Below are positions 1 through 8,759 of a stretch of 64,000 nt of DNA, piece by piece. Both the position numbers and the translations under genes were made by a program. The notes beneath the pieces are model-generated. The model had not been told where the DNA came from and ran no database searches. It worked only from the letters and a program-made list of their open reading frames with translations. Origin of the DNA: Pseudonocardia humida (lineage in GTDB: Bacteria; Actinomycetota; Actinomycetes; Mycobacteriales; Pseudonocardiaceae); the NCBI RefSeq assembly GCF_023898865.1, contig NZ_JAGSOV010000019.1, positions 38,663-102,662 on the forward strand, in the 5' to 3' direction. The stretch's first letter is position 1. Each line of letters starts with the position of its first letter.

Positions 1-280
1 GCAGCGAGCTGGCCCGGCGCAGCTCGGCGCGGCCCGGCAGCAGCACCGCCGCGGCCCCGGCCGCGCCCGCCCGGCGCAGCAGCGCGTCGAGGTGCCAGTC
101 GCCGCGGTCGGCGGCGATGGCCACCACGAGCAGCGCGCACTCGGCGTCGACGGGTTCGGCGCGCAGGTCGGGCACGGTGCGCACGTCGCGGATCTCGACC
201 GGGTCCGGGTCGCCGGCCAGCACCTGCACGCCGGCCCAGTCGGGGTGGTCGAGCAGCGCGGCCAGCCGCAGGGCGGTCAC
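1..280 (-). CDS. PucR-type regulator, N-terminal part (cut by window edge)
   Basis: The first 93 residues are visible, starting at a GTG that overlaps the stop of the upstream DUF917 gene by 4 bp (GTGA). The opening VTALRLAALLDHPDWAG, followed by 'AECALLVVA' and a run of Ala/Leu ending in a 'VLLPGRAELRRA'-like strand, resembles the PucR N-terminal ligand-sensing domain (purine catabolism regulator-like). The family's C-terminal helix-turn-helix would lie outside the window. As last gene of the permease/hydantoinase/DUF917 operon it is probably the pathway regulator. The family call rests on a partial sequence. Confidence 0.6.
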   Translation of the reverse strand, partial: MTALRLAALLDHPDWAGVQVLAGDPDPVEIRDVRTVPDLRAEPVDAECALLVVAIAADRGDWHLDALLRRAGAAGAAAVLLPGRAELRRASSL

Positions 281-1317
281 ATCAGCACCGGGTCGCAGTC
301 CAGGCCGAAGGCCCGTGGCCCCACGTGCACCAACCGCTCGGGCCGCTCGCGCCACCACCGCGGTCCCGGCAGCACGACGACGGTGACGTCGTCGCCGACC
401 CGCAGCGCGTCGACGGCGATGGGCGCACCGGTGCGCCGGTCGAGCACGCACAGCAGGTCGGGGCAGCTGGCCACGGGCTCGCCGTCGAGCAGCGCCAGCA
501 GGTACTCGTTCTCGGCCTCCAGGCGCAGCACCGGACCGGTGTCGTCGAGCACGGTGATGCCGGCGCGCCCGAACGTCGCCGACGCGTTCCGGGCGATCTC
601 CACCGCCCGCCCGGCGCCGAGCGCCCGCCCGCCGAGCGCCTCGGCGATCCGGGCGGGCGGCGCGTCGGCGTGCGCGCGCCCCAGGTCGAGCGCGCGGGCC
701 AGGCTACCCAGGCAGGCGTCCTCGCAGACCACCGAGGCCGGGGTGGGGGCGAACGCGCACCCGGCCCACCCGCCGCTCTGCGCGATGAAGGCCCTGGCCA
801 CCCGCTCCAGCGTCACCGGGTCGATCCGGTCGAGCAGCACCGTGCGCCCGCCGGACTCGGCCATCGCGAACGGCGCCAGCGAGCCGCCGGCCACGGCCCG
901 GGTGGTCTGGTCGGCCCGCGGCAGCGCGCGCCCCATCAGGTCGGCGTCGACGAGCGGGAGGCGCAGCTCGGCGGCGGCGGCGACGGCGAGCACCCCGTTC
1001 ACCCCGGCCGCCTCCAGCGCCATCACCGCCTCCGGCTCGGCGCCGGTCCAGCGGGCCAGCGCCCGCACCGCGCCGACGATCTCCTGCCCGCTGGGCAGCC
1101 TCTCGGTGAGCATCCGGGTGCCGCCGAGCATCCCGACCGCGACGACCGACGCCTCGCCCAGCTCCGCGGGCGGGTGCAGGACGATCGAACCCTCGCCGAG
1201 GGCGCGGCGCAGGGTCGTGGCGAAGACGCCCGCGTCGCCGCCCCCGCCCGAGCCCAGCAGGCTCAGCCCGACGACGAGCGCGTCGACGTCGTCCGCGCGC
1301 AGCGCCCTGTCGATCAC
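277..1317 (-). CDS. DUF917 family protein (third tandem copy)
   Basis: 346 residues with a GTG start. It opens with the family's glycine-rich signature (LLGSGGGGDAGVF, residues about 20-32) and is full length for DUF917 (PF06032, as I recall renamed after S-methyl-thiohydantoin desulfurase). It is clearly more diverged than the two upstream paralogues: the middle 'PTVMVEK' region of the others is changed and the C-terminus is shorter. It follows the second copy with a short gap holding part of a palindromic repeat, and overlaps the PucR gene by 4 bp. A cytosolic hydrolase or desulfurase acting on a hydantoin-like ring is likely; the substrate is unknown. Confidence 0.8.
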   Translation of the reverse strand: MIDRALRADDVDALVVGLSLLGSGGGGDAGVFATTLRRALGEGSIVLHPPAELGEASVVAVGMLGGTRMLTERLPSGQEIVGAVRALARWTGAEPEAVMALEAAGVNGVLAVAAAAELRLPLVDADLMGRALPRADQTTRAVAGGSLAPFAMAESGGRTVLLDRIDPVTLERVARAFIAQSGGWAGCAFAPTPASVVCEDACLGSLARALDLGRAHADAPPARIAEALGGRALGAGRAVEIARNASATFGRAGITVLDDTGPVLRLEAENEYLLALLDGEPVASCPDLLCVLDRRTGAPIAVDALRVGDDVTVVVLPGPRWWRERPERLVHVGPRAFGLDCDPVLM

Positions 1318-1335
1318 CCACGGGATCGTCGCAGA

Positions 1336-2472
1336 TCAAGCCGGTCGTGAGTGAGTACCACGGTCCGAACCGTGATACTCGCTCACGACCTCCACGGGGC
1401 GGAACTCCTCGGCCAGCCCGAAGCAGGCCGGTCCGAAGACCGCCAGCGCCTCGGGCGTGCGCATGATCGGCGGGGTGGAGATGCCCACGACCACGACGCG
1501 CTGGCCGTAGCGCAGGCCCTCGGTGGTGATCGGCTCGGCCGACTCGGCCTCCAGCACGCAGATCAGGTCGGGCACGATCGCCGCCACCTCGCCGTCGACC
1601 TCGGCGATGAGCGTCTCGTTCTGGAACTGCGTGCGCAGCGTCGAGGTCCCGTCGAAGGACGTGAACCGGGCCCGGCCGCGGGCGAACCCGTCCACCGTGC
1701 GGCGCTCGACGTCGGCCACCTTGCCCGCGAACAGCACCCGCAGGTGGGTGTAGATCGTCGTGGAGAGCGCCTCGGCCAGCGCGGACACCGGGTCGCGCAG
1801 CTGCTCGCGGGCCTCCCGGATGGCCCGCCCGAGCGATAGCCCGAGCGAGAGCGTGCGCGGGATGGCGGTGCGCTTGACGTCCGCGCCGCTCATCGCGTAC
1901 TCGGCGATCAGCGCCGCGCCGCCCATGCGGATCGTCGCGCCGCGGGCCAGCCACTCCATGCGGATGTTGTCCGGCCCGGTGTCGATGGTGACGGTCTCGC
2001 CGTGGTCCCCGGAGACGACCATCGGCGAGCCCGGCACGCCGTAGACGCCGAAGGTCTCCATCTGCAGCTCGGGGAACGCCCGGCCCATCCCGTCGGCGTC
2101 GACGACGGGCAGCCCGCTGCGTGCCGCCACCACCAGCGGGATCATCGAGTTGATCCCGCCGCACTCGATCGGCATCGTCGCCGTGGCGCGGCGCCCGAGC
2201 AGCCGCTCCAGCGTGCGCAGCGCGGTCACCGCCTCGTCGCCGCGCGGGATCTTCTCCACCATCACCGTCGGCGCGCCCATCATCGCCGTCGGGATGACGA
2301 ACGCGTCGTCGTCGACCTCGTCGGGGTCGAGCACGGCGACCGGCCCGTGCTCGCGCATGGCCTCCTGCACCATCAGCCGCCCGACGTGCGGGTCGCCCCC
2401 GCCCCCGGTGCCCAGCAGGGCGGCACCGCGGGCCAGGTCGGGCAGGTCCTCGGGGCCCAGCGTCCAACTCAC
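1336..2472 (-). CDS. DUF917 family protein (second tandem copy)
   Basis: 378 residues from GTG at 2472, whose GTGA overlaps the stop of the upstream paralogue. The N-terminus carries LARGAALLGTGGGGDPHVGRL, and the middle keeps 'MMGAPTVMVEK' and 'GGINSMIPLVVA', all shared with the first copy. The last 17 or so residues (after FRPVE) are encoded by palindromic repeat A and have no counterpart in the paralogues, so the native C-terminus was probably altered by that element. Same operon and likely same pathway as the hydantoinase. Confidence 0.85.
   Translation of the reverse strand: MSWTLGPEDLPDLARGAALLGTGGGGDPHVGRLMVQEAMREHGPVAVLDPDEVDDDAFVIPTAMMGAPTVMVEKIPRGDEAVTALRTLERLLGRRATATMPIECGGINSMIPLVVAARSGLPVVDADGMGRAFPELQMETFGVYGVPGSPMVVSGDHGETVTIDTGPDNIRMEWLARGATIRMGGAALIAEYAMSGADVKRTAIPRTLSLGLSLGRAIREAREQLRDPVSALAEALSTTIYTHLRVLFAGKVADVERRTVDGFARGRARFTSFDGTSTLRTQFQNETLIAEVDGEVAAIVPDLICVLEAESAEPITTEGLRYGQRVVVVGISTPPIMRTPEALAVFGPACFGLAEEFRPVEVVSEYHGSDRGTHSRPA
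1343..1390. repeat. Palindromic repeat family A, copy 1
   Basis: Arms at 1343-1364 and 1369-1390 with loop CCGA. Outer ends are GGTCGTGAGTGAG and CTCGCTCACGACC. The two internal mismatches are transitions that allow G-U pairing in RNA. The outer GTCGTGAG(T/C)G motif recurs at 17015-17061 and 63947-64000 with different but self-complementary interiors. This copy lies inside the 3' end of the DUF917 gene that stops at 1336 and supplies its last codons. Confidence 0.85.
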
Positions 2473-3554
2473 GTCATCACCCGGACCGGGTCGGTGTCGT
2501 AGCCGAAGTACCGCGGCCCGACCAGCTCGATCGCCTCCGGCGAGTGCCAGCGCTCGTCGGCCGGGGCCGCCAGCACGCACACCCGGTGGCCGAAGCGCAG
2601 TGCCTCGGTCGTCACCGGCTCGCCGGTGTCCTGGTCCAGCACGATGATCAGGTCGGGCGTGGTGACGACCGGCGCCCCGTCGCGCATGGCCATCAGGTGC
2701 TCGTTCTGGAAGTGCAGCACCAGGTCGCCGTCGGCCCCGGCCACGACGGCCTCGCCGCGGGCGAAGCCGGTGGTCGTGCGCCGGATGACGTCGACGACCT
2801 TGCCGGTGTGCAGCACCGCCCCGCCGATGGCCCCGACGACCGCCGCCACCGGGTCGGTGTGCGCGGACCGGGCCGCCGACACCGCGCGCCCGATCGCCAC
2901 GCACAGGCTGAGCGTGCCGTGCACGAGGGCGCTCTTGGCCTGGGCGCCGGTCATGACGTAGTTGCTGATGATCGCCGAGCAGCCCATGGTCACGGTCATC
3001 GAGCGGGCCAGCGACTCGGCCCACCTGTTGTCCACGGTCCGCAGGACGCCGGTGTTGCCCTTCTCGTCGGAGATCGACATCGGCGTGCAGGCGATGCCGT
3101 CCAGCGTCGCCAGCACCATCTGCAGCTCCGGGAAGGCCCGGCCCATGCCGTCGCCGTCGACCAGCGGCAGCCCCAGCTGCGCCGCGGCGACCAGCGGGAA
3201 CGTCGAGTTGACCCCGCCGGCCTCGATGCACGCCACGTGCGTGGGGGTGATCCCGAGGTGCTCGGCGAGCGCGGTGACCGCGTGCCCGACCAGCTCGGTC
3301 GACGGCGTCTTCTCGACCATCACGGTCGGCGCGCCCATCATCGCCACCGGCACCACGCAGGCGTCGGTCGGCAGGTCGTCCGGGGCGACCAGGCGCACCG
3401 GGCCGTGCTCGCGCAGCGCGGCCTCGGCCAGCAGCCGCCCGACGTACGGGTCGCCGCCGCCTCCGGTGCCCAGCACGGCCGCCCCGCGGGCCAGGTCGAC
3501 CAGGTCGTCGACGGTGACCTCGGTGAGCCCCGCACCGGTGATCGTCGCGGTCAC
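2469..3554 (-). CDS. DUF917 family protein (first tandem copy)
   Basis: 361 residues. The GTG start overlaps the hydantoinase stop (GTGA), so the two are translationally coupled. The signature LGTGGGGDPYVGRLL is at residues about 29-43, followed by 'MMGAPTVMVEKTP' and 'CIEAGGVNSTFPLVAA'. The family is typically about 350-370 residues and is found beside hydantoinase/oxoprolinase genes, as here. Three adjacent paralogues are unusual: they may form a heteromeric enzyme or handle different substrates. Confidence 0.88.
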   Translation of the reverse strand: MTATITGAGLTEVTVDDLVDLARGAAVLGTGGGGDPYVGRLLAEAALREHGPVRLVAPDDLPTDACVVPVAMMGAPTVMVEKTPSTELVGHAVTALAEHLGITPTHVACIEAGGVNSTFPLVAAAQLGLPLVDGDGMGRAFPELQMVLATLDGIACTPMSISDEKGNTGVLRTVDNRWAESLARSMTVTMGCSAIISNYVMTGAQAKSALVHGTLSLCVAIGRAVSAARSAHTDPVAAVVGAIGGAVLHTGKVVDVIRRTTTGFARGEAVVAGADGDLVLHFQNEHLMAMRDGAPVVTTPDLIIVLDQDTGEPVTTEALRFGHRVCVLAAPADERWHSPEAIELVGPRYFGYDTDPVRVMT

Positions 3555-5119
3555 GAGCCGCTCCCGACGGGCGAGTCGATGCGCAGGTCGCCGACCGCCT
3601 TGCAGCGGATGCGGGTGGCGTTGCCCGGCAGGTACGGGATCGGCACCTCGTCGAAGTCGACGATCTCGATCGTGGACGGGTCGGCGCCGGCGACGACCGC
3701 CCGGTCGACGGCCTCCTGCCGGGCCTCGTCGACGACCGCGTCGCGGCGGCCCGGCTCGATCGCGAACACCCGGTCGACCTCGCCGCCGACCTGGGCGATC
3801 GCCGCCCCGATGGCGTTGGCGACGGCGAAGTTCTCCGGCCGGTGCACCTTCCCGATCCCGGGCAGCTCGTCGGGCAGCAGCACCGACCCGCCACCCACCC
3901 CGACGACGGGCAGCGGGTCGGCCGAGACCCGCATCCGGTCGACGACGTCGGCCACGTCCGCGGCGATCCGCTCCAGCGCCGCGGCGACCAGCTCCCTGGG
4001 CAGGGCGGCGGTGCGGCTGCGGTCGCCGATGTCGGCCCGGCCCGCGGCCACGGCCACGTCGGTGGCGGTGAGCAGGCCGCCGCCGAAGACCAGCGCCTTC
4101 TCGGTGAGCCGGTAGCCGACCGAGTCGGGCCCGACCGTCGGGTCCTCCAGCCCGCGGACCAGGCTGCCGCCGCCGATGCCGACCGACAGCACGTCGGGCA
4201 TGCGGAAGTTGGTGCGGATGCCGGCCACGCTGACCTCGACGGTCGCCTCCCGGGGGAACCCGCCGTTGAGCACGCCCACGTCGGTGGTCGTCCCGCCGAT
4301 GTCGACGACCGCGCAGGTCCCGAGCCCGGACAGCACCGCGGCCCCGCGCATCGAGTTGGTCGGGCCCGACGCGAACGTGGCGACCGGGTAGCGGCGGGCG
4401 AACCCGACGTCCATCAGGGTGCCGTCGTTCTGGCTGAGGTAGAGCGGCGCGGTGATGCCGTGCCCGGCGATGGAGGCGGCCAGCCCGTCGACGATCCCCG
4501 CGGCCAGCTCGCGCAGCGCCGCGTTGATGATCGTCGCGTTCTCCCGCTCCAGCAGCCCGACCCGGCCGATCTCGTGGGAGAGCGAGATGGGCACGTCGGC
4601 GCCGAGCTCGGCGGCCACGATCTCCGCGGCGCGCAGCTCGAACTCCGTGTTGACCGGCGAGAACACCGAGCTGATCGCCACCGAGCGGACGCCGTTGGCG
4701 GCCATGTCGCCGGCGTGGCGGCGCAGCTCGGCCTCGTCGAGCGCGGAGATCGGGCGCCCGTCGAACTCGTGCCCGCCGTGCGCCAGGTAGGCCCGGCCCT
4801 TGATCGCGCCGACGAGCCGTTGGGGCCAGTCGACCATCGGCGGCAGCGACGCCGTGGCCGGCAGCCCCAGCCGCAGCGCGGCCGTCGGGGCCAGCCGGTC
4901 GGCCTCGACCAGCGCGTTGATGAAGTGCGTCGTCCCGATCATCACCGCGGCGACCTCGGCGGGCGCGAACGGCTGCGCGGCCTGCAGCGCGTCGAGCGCG
5001 GTGACGATGCCGGAGGTGACGTCCGAGGTGGTCGCCGACTTCACCGCGCCCAGGAGGCGTTCGCCGTCCATCAGCACTGCGTCGGTGTTGGTTCCGCCGA
5101 CGTCGATCCCGATCCGCAT
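3551..5119 (-). CDS. Hydantoinase/oxoprolinase family protein (HyuA-like)
   Basis: 522 residues from the ATG that begins MRIGIDVGGTNTDAVLM, the first phosphate-binding loop of the ASKHA-fold hydantoinase A N-terminal domain. A second loop, VVDIGGTTTDVGVL, lies near residue 268, and GVGGGSVLLP near the C-terminus. Length fits the short HyuA class paired with DUF917 rather than the long 5-oxoprolinase. Family members carry out ATP-dependent opening of cyclic imide or amide rings. It starts 5 bp after the permease stop and overlaps the first DUF917 gene by 4 bp. Confidence 0.9.
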   Translation of the reverse strand: MRIGIDVGGTNTDAVLMDGERLLGAVKSATTSDVTSGIVTALDALQAAQPFAPAEVAAVMIGTTHFINALVEADRLAPTAALRLGLPATASLPPMVDWPQRLVGAIKGRAYLAHGGHEFDGRPISALDEAELRRHAGDMAANGVRSVAISSVFSPVNTEFELRAAEIVAAELGADVPISLSHEIGRVGLLERENATIINAALRELAAGIVDGLAASIAGHGITAPLYLSQNDGTLMDVGFARRYPVATFASGPTNSMRGAAVLSGLGTCAVVDIGGTTTDVGVLNGGFPREATVEVSVAGIRTNFRMPDVLSVGIGGGSLVRGLEDPTVGPDSVGYRLTEKALVFGGGLLTATDVAVAAGRADIGDRSRTAALPRELVAAALERIAADVADVVDRMRVSADPLPVVGVGGGSVLLPDELPGIGKVHRPENFAVANAIGAAIAQVGGEVDRVFAIEPGRRDAVVDEARQEAVDRAVVAGADPSTIEIVDFDEVPIPYLPGNATRIRCKAVGDLRIDSPVGSGS

Positions 5120-5124
5120 GCGCG

Positions 5125-6462
5125 TCAGTCCTTCGTGGAGACGAGTTCGGGGTCGGACAGGTCGGCGGTGGGGCTCGTGCCCACGCCGCGGACCAGCCCG
5201 AGCTTGCCCGCGACCACGTAGAGCACGAAGGCCGCGACGAGCGAGTTGATGCTGGGCAGGCCCCAGCTGACGAAGTAGCCGATCAGCCCAGCGCCGACCC
5301 AGATGACCAGCGTGGCCGGCACCCACGTCGGCGCGGACTCGGGCAGCCTGCCCTGCGCCCGGCTGGCCTCCAGCTCCCCGCGCCAGCGCTTCACCACGAA
5401 GTACTCGGCGACCATGATCCCGGCGATCGGCGGGAAGGCCACCCCGAGGACGGTGAGGAACCCGATGAAGCTGTCCAGGATGCCGGCCGCGGCCAGCACG
5501 CTGCCGACGACGCCGAGGCAGAGCGTGGCGATCGCCCGGTTGATCCGCTTGCCCAGCACCGTGCCGACGAAGTTCACCAGGCCCAGCCCGGAGCTGTAGA
5601 GGTTCCAGTCGTTGATCTTCAGCGTACCCAGGATGATCACCAGCGTGCCGACCCAGCCGACCGAGGAGGTGACGATCGTGATGATGTCGTCGGAGCGGAT
5701 GGCGTGGGCCAGCAGCACGCCCGACAGCCCGATCACGTACTCGCCGAGGGTGAACCCGACGACCGTCTGCTTGACGACGTCGGCGGAGTTGCGGTTGAAC
5801 CGGGTCATGTCCGGGGTGATGACCGCCCCCACGATGAACCCGCCCGCGACCAGCGTGGTGCCCTCCAGCAGGGTCAGCGCCGGCCCCGGCGGCGGCCCGG
5901 TCATCAGGGTGCCGATGTCGTGGTTGAACAGCTCGCTCCCGATCGACCAGGCCACCAGCACCAGGAACGCCGGCACGGTGATGTAGGCGACCCACTTCAT
6001 CGAGGCGAAGCCCCACAGCACGATGAAGGTGACCGCGAGCCCGAACAACAGCGACCACAGCCAGGTCGGGAGCCCGCCGATCAGGCTGGTCAGCCCCTGG
6101 GCCGACACCCCGGACTGGATGCCGAACCAGCCGATCAGGCTGATCCCGATGGCCAGCCCGACCACCGCGCTACCGCCGTGCCCGAACCCGGTCCAGCGCG
6201 CGAGCAGCGAGGTCTGCAGCCCCTCCCGGGCCCCGATGATCCCGACCCCGATGGAGACCAGCTCCAGGATCACCGCACCGAGCGTGAACGCCCAGAACGC
6301 CGTCCAGAAGTCCATCCCGAACCCGAGCGTCGAGCCCAGCAGGAACTGGCTCAGCGCCGAGACCTGGCCGAACCGCTGCACCGCGACCGACCACCAGGAG
6401 TACCGGGCCTCCTGCGGGACCCGGGTGAGCGCGTAGTCGTCGACTCCCACCTGACCTGCCAT
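5125..6462 (-). CDS. NCS1-family cytosine/purine/hydantoin permease
   Basis: 445 residues starting at MAGQVGVDDYALTRVP, with a good ribosome site (GGAGG about 6 bases upstream). The protein is a string of hydrophobic helices. 'VPQEARYSWWSVAVQRFGQ' at the N-terminus and 'GVVGSVLAAAGILDSFIGFL' near the C-terminus fit the CodB/NCS1 family of inner-membrane nucleobase or hydantoin symporters. It is the first gene of the leftward operon and presumably imports the substrate of the hydantoinase. The 181 bp to the divergent PNPOx-like gene should hold both promoters. Confidence 0.88.
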   Translation of the reverse strand: MAGQVGVDDYALTRVPQEARYSWWSVAVQRFGQVSALSQFLLGSTLGFGMDFWTAFWAFTLGAVILELVSIGVGIIGAREGLQTSLLARWTGFGHGGSAVVGLAIGISLIGWFGIQSGVSAQGLTSLIGGLPTWLWSLLFGLAVTFIVLWGFASMKWVAYITVPAFLVLVAWSIGSELFNHDIGTLMTGPPPGPALTLLEGTTLVAGGFIVGAVITPDMTRFNRNSADVVKQTVVGFTLGEYVIGLSGVLLAHAIRSDDIITIVTSSVGWVGTLVIILGTLKINDWNLYSSGLGLVNFVGTVLGKRINRAIATLCLGVVGSVLAAAGILDSFIGFLTVLGVAFPPIAGIMVAEYFVVKRWRGELEASRAQGRLPESAPTWVPATLVIWVGAGLIGYFVSWGLPSINSLVAAFVLYVVAGKLGLVRGVGTSPTADLSDPELVSTKD

Positions 6463-6643
6463 GGCATCCTCCGGCTCTCGGGCGGTGATGGAGTGGGGCC
6501 ACGCTAGATCCGAGGTCAGACCGGGGTCACGAGGCAGGATGCCCGGTGCGGCGGCCCGGGCAGTGCACAACGCACAGGATGGCGCGGCGATGAGATCCGG
6601 CCCGTCCGGCGGTCATACCCCCATCCGAGGAAGGGAGAATCGC

Positions 6644-7162
6644 ATGACCGCACCCGTCGCCACCGACATCGACCCCCGCTACGGCGAACCCGACGCCACC
6701 CCCGTCCCCTGGGAGACCACCGAGCAGCGGTTCGCCGACGCCGAGGTCTACTGGCTGTCCACCGTCCGCCCCGACGGCCGCCCGCACGTCACCTCACTGA
6801 TCTCCGTCTGGCGCGACGGGTGCGCCCACATCTGCGCGGGCCCCCACGAGCGCAAGGCCCGCAACATCGCCGCGAACCCCGACGTCGTCCTCACCACCGG
6901 CACCCCGGCCCTGCGCGGCGGTCTCGACGTCGTCGTCGAGGGGCGGGTCCAGCGGGTCACCGATCCCGACGAGCTGAAGGCGCTCGCGGCGGCGTGGGAG
7001 GAGAAGTACGGCGCCGACTGGCACTTCGACGTGCTCGACGGCGGCTTCGAGGGCGGTGGCGGGCTCGCGCACGTCTACCGGATCGAGCCGAGCACCGCCT
7101 TCGCCTTCGGCAAGGCGCCCTACAGCCAGACCCGCTACCGCTTCGCCGGGGGGTCGCGGTGA
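6644..7162 (+). CDS. Pyridoxamine 5'-phosphate oxidase-like (FMN/F420-binding split barrel) protein
   Basis: 172 residues from ATG 6644, preceded by GAGGAAGGGAGAA. The pattern YWLSTVRPDGRPHVTSL near residue 35 and 'ERKARNIAANPDVVLTTG' are typical of the PNPOx-like split-barrel fold that binds FMN or F420. Actinobacterial members are small cytosolic redox enzymes of mostly unknown substrate. The stop overlaps the GTG of the next gene (GTGA), so the two are co-translated. Confidence 0.85.
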   Translation: MTAPVATDIDPRYGEPDATPVPWETTEQRFADAEVYWLSTVRPDGRPHVTSLISVWRDGCAHICAGPHERKARNIAANPDVVLTTGTPALRGGLDVVVEGRVQRVTDPDELKALAAAWEEKYGADWHFDVLDGGFEGGGGLAHVYRIEPSTAFAFGKAPYSQTRYRFAGGSR

Positions 7163-7575
7163 ACTGGACGCTGGAGGTCGTGCAGGTGCCGGTGACCGAC
7201 ATCGACCGGGCGAAGGCGTTCTACGCCGAGAAGGTCGGCTTCGCCGTCGACCACGACACCGCCAACATGGGCGACGGCACCCGCTTCGCCCAGCTCACGC
7301 CGCCCGGGTCCGGCTGCTCGATCGTGATCAGCTCGGGGATGACGAAGCTGGCGCCGGGGGCGCAGGAGGGGCTGCAGCTGGTCGTCAACGACGTGCGCGC
7401 GGCCCGCGCCGAGCTGGCCGGGCGCGGGGTGGACGTCAGCGAGGTGCGCGTTTACACGAAGGACGGCATCCGCCCGGCCCGGGAGGACGACGACCTGAAC
7501 AACGTCGGCTTCTGCTTCTTCAGCGACCCCGACGGCAACGGCTGGGCGGTCCAGCAGATCACGTCCCGTCCCTAG
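7159..7575 (+). CDS. VOC (glyoxalase/bleomycin-resistance-like) family protein
   Basis: 138 residues starting VNWTLEVVQVPVTDIDRAKAF. The 'DIDRAKAFYAEKVGF' helix and the C-terminal 'NVGFCFFSDPDGNGWAVQQI' strand are hallmarks of one VOC module with paired beta-alpha-beta-beta-beta units. Such proteins bind a divalent metal and act on small molecules or antibiotics; the substrate cannot be told. It is coupled to the upstream PNPOx-like gene. Confidence 0.87.
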   Translation: MNWTLEVVQVPVTDIDRAKAFYAEKVGFAVDHDTANMGDGTRFAQLTPPGSGCSIVISSGMTKLAPGAQEGLQLVVNDVRAARAELAGRGVDVSEVRVYTKDGIRPAREDDDLNNVGFCFFSDPDGNGWAVQQITSRP

Positions 7576-7741
7576 CCGGCGCCCCACCGGGCCCCGGGGC
7601 ACCGCGCGCACCGTCCGGCCACCGCGCACATGTCAGGGGGTGTGCGCGGCGGTCAGAAGGTGCGCGCGGTGGCGCCGGTCCCGCGGTCGGCTACACCTCG
7701 CCGGCGGGGCGGCCTCCCCCGGCCGGCCCGGCAGGGCGGCG

Positions 7742-7795
7742 TCAGGGCGGCGGGAACTGCGCGGGCGGGCCGTACGGCTGCTGCGGGCTCGACAT
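7742..7795 (-). pseudogene. Truncated start of a Pro-rich protein gene in a 370-bp gap
   Basis: The space between 7576 and 7943 holds no complete gene. On the minus strand a ribosome site (AGGAAGG) precedes an ATG reading MSSPQQPYGPPAQFPPP and then a stop. This Pro/Gln/Tyr-rich opening is typical of actinobacterial membrane proteins with a cytosolic Pro-rich leader, so it looks like the beginning of such a gene whose body has been lost. Nothing else was recognised in the gap. Confidence 0.3.
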
Positions 7796-7943
7796 GGCGG
7801 GCACCTTCCTGGCCGGTCTCGCCGGGGAGCGTGGCACCGATGGTGCAGCACGGGTCACGAACGGCGACGAAGCACCCGTGTCGCCGAACCCCCGCTACGC
7901 CGACCGGTCCTACCGCTGGCGCCGTCACCCGCTCGAGCTCCGG

Positions 7944-8690
7944 TCACCGGACCGCGACCACGACCACGTCGTCGCCGCACTGCCACACCGGCGTGACGGT
8001 GGCGAACCCGGCCTCGCGCAGCAGGGCCGACTGCTGGCCGAGCGTCAGGTCGCTCTCCGCGCTGTGCGCCGCCCCGTCGCGGGAGCGGGCTTCCAGCAGC
8101 GGGGCCAGGTCGGCGTCGGCGAGCGCGGCGTCCCACCACGAGCGCCAGTCCTCGTTGTCGTCCACCCCGGCCCGGGTGGCGCGGGCCGCGCGCACGTGCC
8201 GGGCCAGGTCGGTGGCGTCCGGGCCGTCGAGGGCGCGGTGGTCGGCGTCGACGAAGACGCCGCCGGGGCGCAGCCGGGCGGCGACCGCGGCGTAGAGGGC
8301 GGCCAGGTCGTCGGGGGCGAGCCAGTGCAGCGCGGTGGACGACACCGCGGCGTCCCACGGGCCGTCGAACCCGAGCGCGTCGGGCCAGCCGGGGTCGGTG
8401 AGGTCGGCGCGCACCACCCGCACGCCGCTGCCCGCCTCGGCCAGCCCGAGCAGCAGGGGGTCGGCGTCGACCCCGACGACCTCGACGCCGGGCAGCGTCG
8501 CGGCGAGCCGCGCACCCAGCGACCCGGGCCCGCAGCCGAGGTCGACGACCAGGCCGGCGCCGCCGGAGTCGCGCAGCGCCCACCCCACGACGTCACCCAC
8601 GACGCGGAACCGCTCCTCGCGGTCGGCGATGTAGCGCTCCTGCTGCGCGTCCCACCGCTGGATCCACCGCTGCGCCACCGTAGCCCGCAT
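7944..8690 (-). CDS. Class I SAM-dependent methyltransferase
   Basis: 248 residues starting MRATVAQRWIQRWDAQQERY. Motif I is VVDLGCGPGSLGARLA (about residues 48-63), followed by the acidic loop VVGVDADPLLLGLAEAG. The C-terminal part contains 'LLREAGFATVTPVWQCGDD'. The overall pattern resembles trans-aconitate methyltransferase-like small-molecule enzymes. It is divergent from the CGNR regulator across a region with an inverted repeat. Confidence 0.85.
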   Translation of the reverse strand: MRATVAQRWIQRWDAQQERYIADREERFRVVGDVVGWALRDSGGAGLVVDLGCGPGSLGARLAATLPGVEVVGVDADPLLLGLAEAGSGVRVVRADLTDPGWPDALGFDGPWDAAVSSTALHWLAPDDLAALYAAVAARLRPGGVFVDADHRALDGPDATDLARHVRAARATRAGVDDNEDWRSWWDAALADADLAPLLEARSRDGAAHSAESDLTLGQQSALLREAGFATVTPVWQCGDDVVVVAVR

Positions 8691-8700
8691 GACCCACCTC

Positions 8701-8752
8701 CGTCACTGCTGTCTAATCCGACGACAGTGACGCTAGCTGTAGCTGCTATAAC
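8701..8752. promoter_or_regulatory. Divergent promoter with inverted repeat
   Basis: An imperfect inverted repeat, CGTCACTGCTGTC (8701-8713) and GACGACAGTGACG (8720-8732), lies between the methyltransferase and the CGNR gene. TATAAC at 8747-8752 is a good -10 for the rightward gene and ends 7 bases before its GTG, which suggests a leaderless transcript. The repeat is a plausible operator. Confidence 0.5.
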
Positions 8753-8759
8753 TGGTCAA

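Noticed and set aside
704..2467. 587-codon minus-strand frame through two DUF917 genes
   Set aside because: Out of frame with the recognised proteins for most of its length; composition is typical of a shadow frame.
92..2500. Long open frames on the plus strand across the DUF917 operon
   Set aside because: They are antisense shadows caused by very high GC at third positions; the products are Arg/Ala/Pro-rich and lack motifs, while the minus strand gives clear families.
7630..7950. Several 70-220 codon frames in the 7.6-7.9 kb gap
   Set aside because: Low-complexity Arg/Ala/Gly products without motifs; only the short Pro-rich start looked gene-like.
8727..8759. Upstream GTG (8727) as start of the CGNR protein
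   Set aside because: It would place the promoter -10 inside the coding region and adds residues not typical of the family; GTG 8760 gives the usual VDFDSHMSDVV opening.
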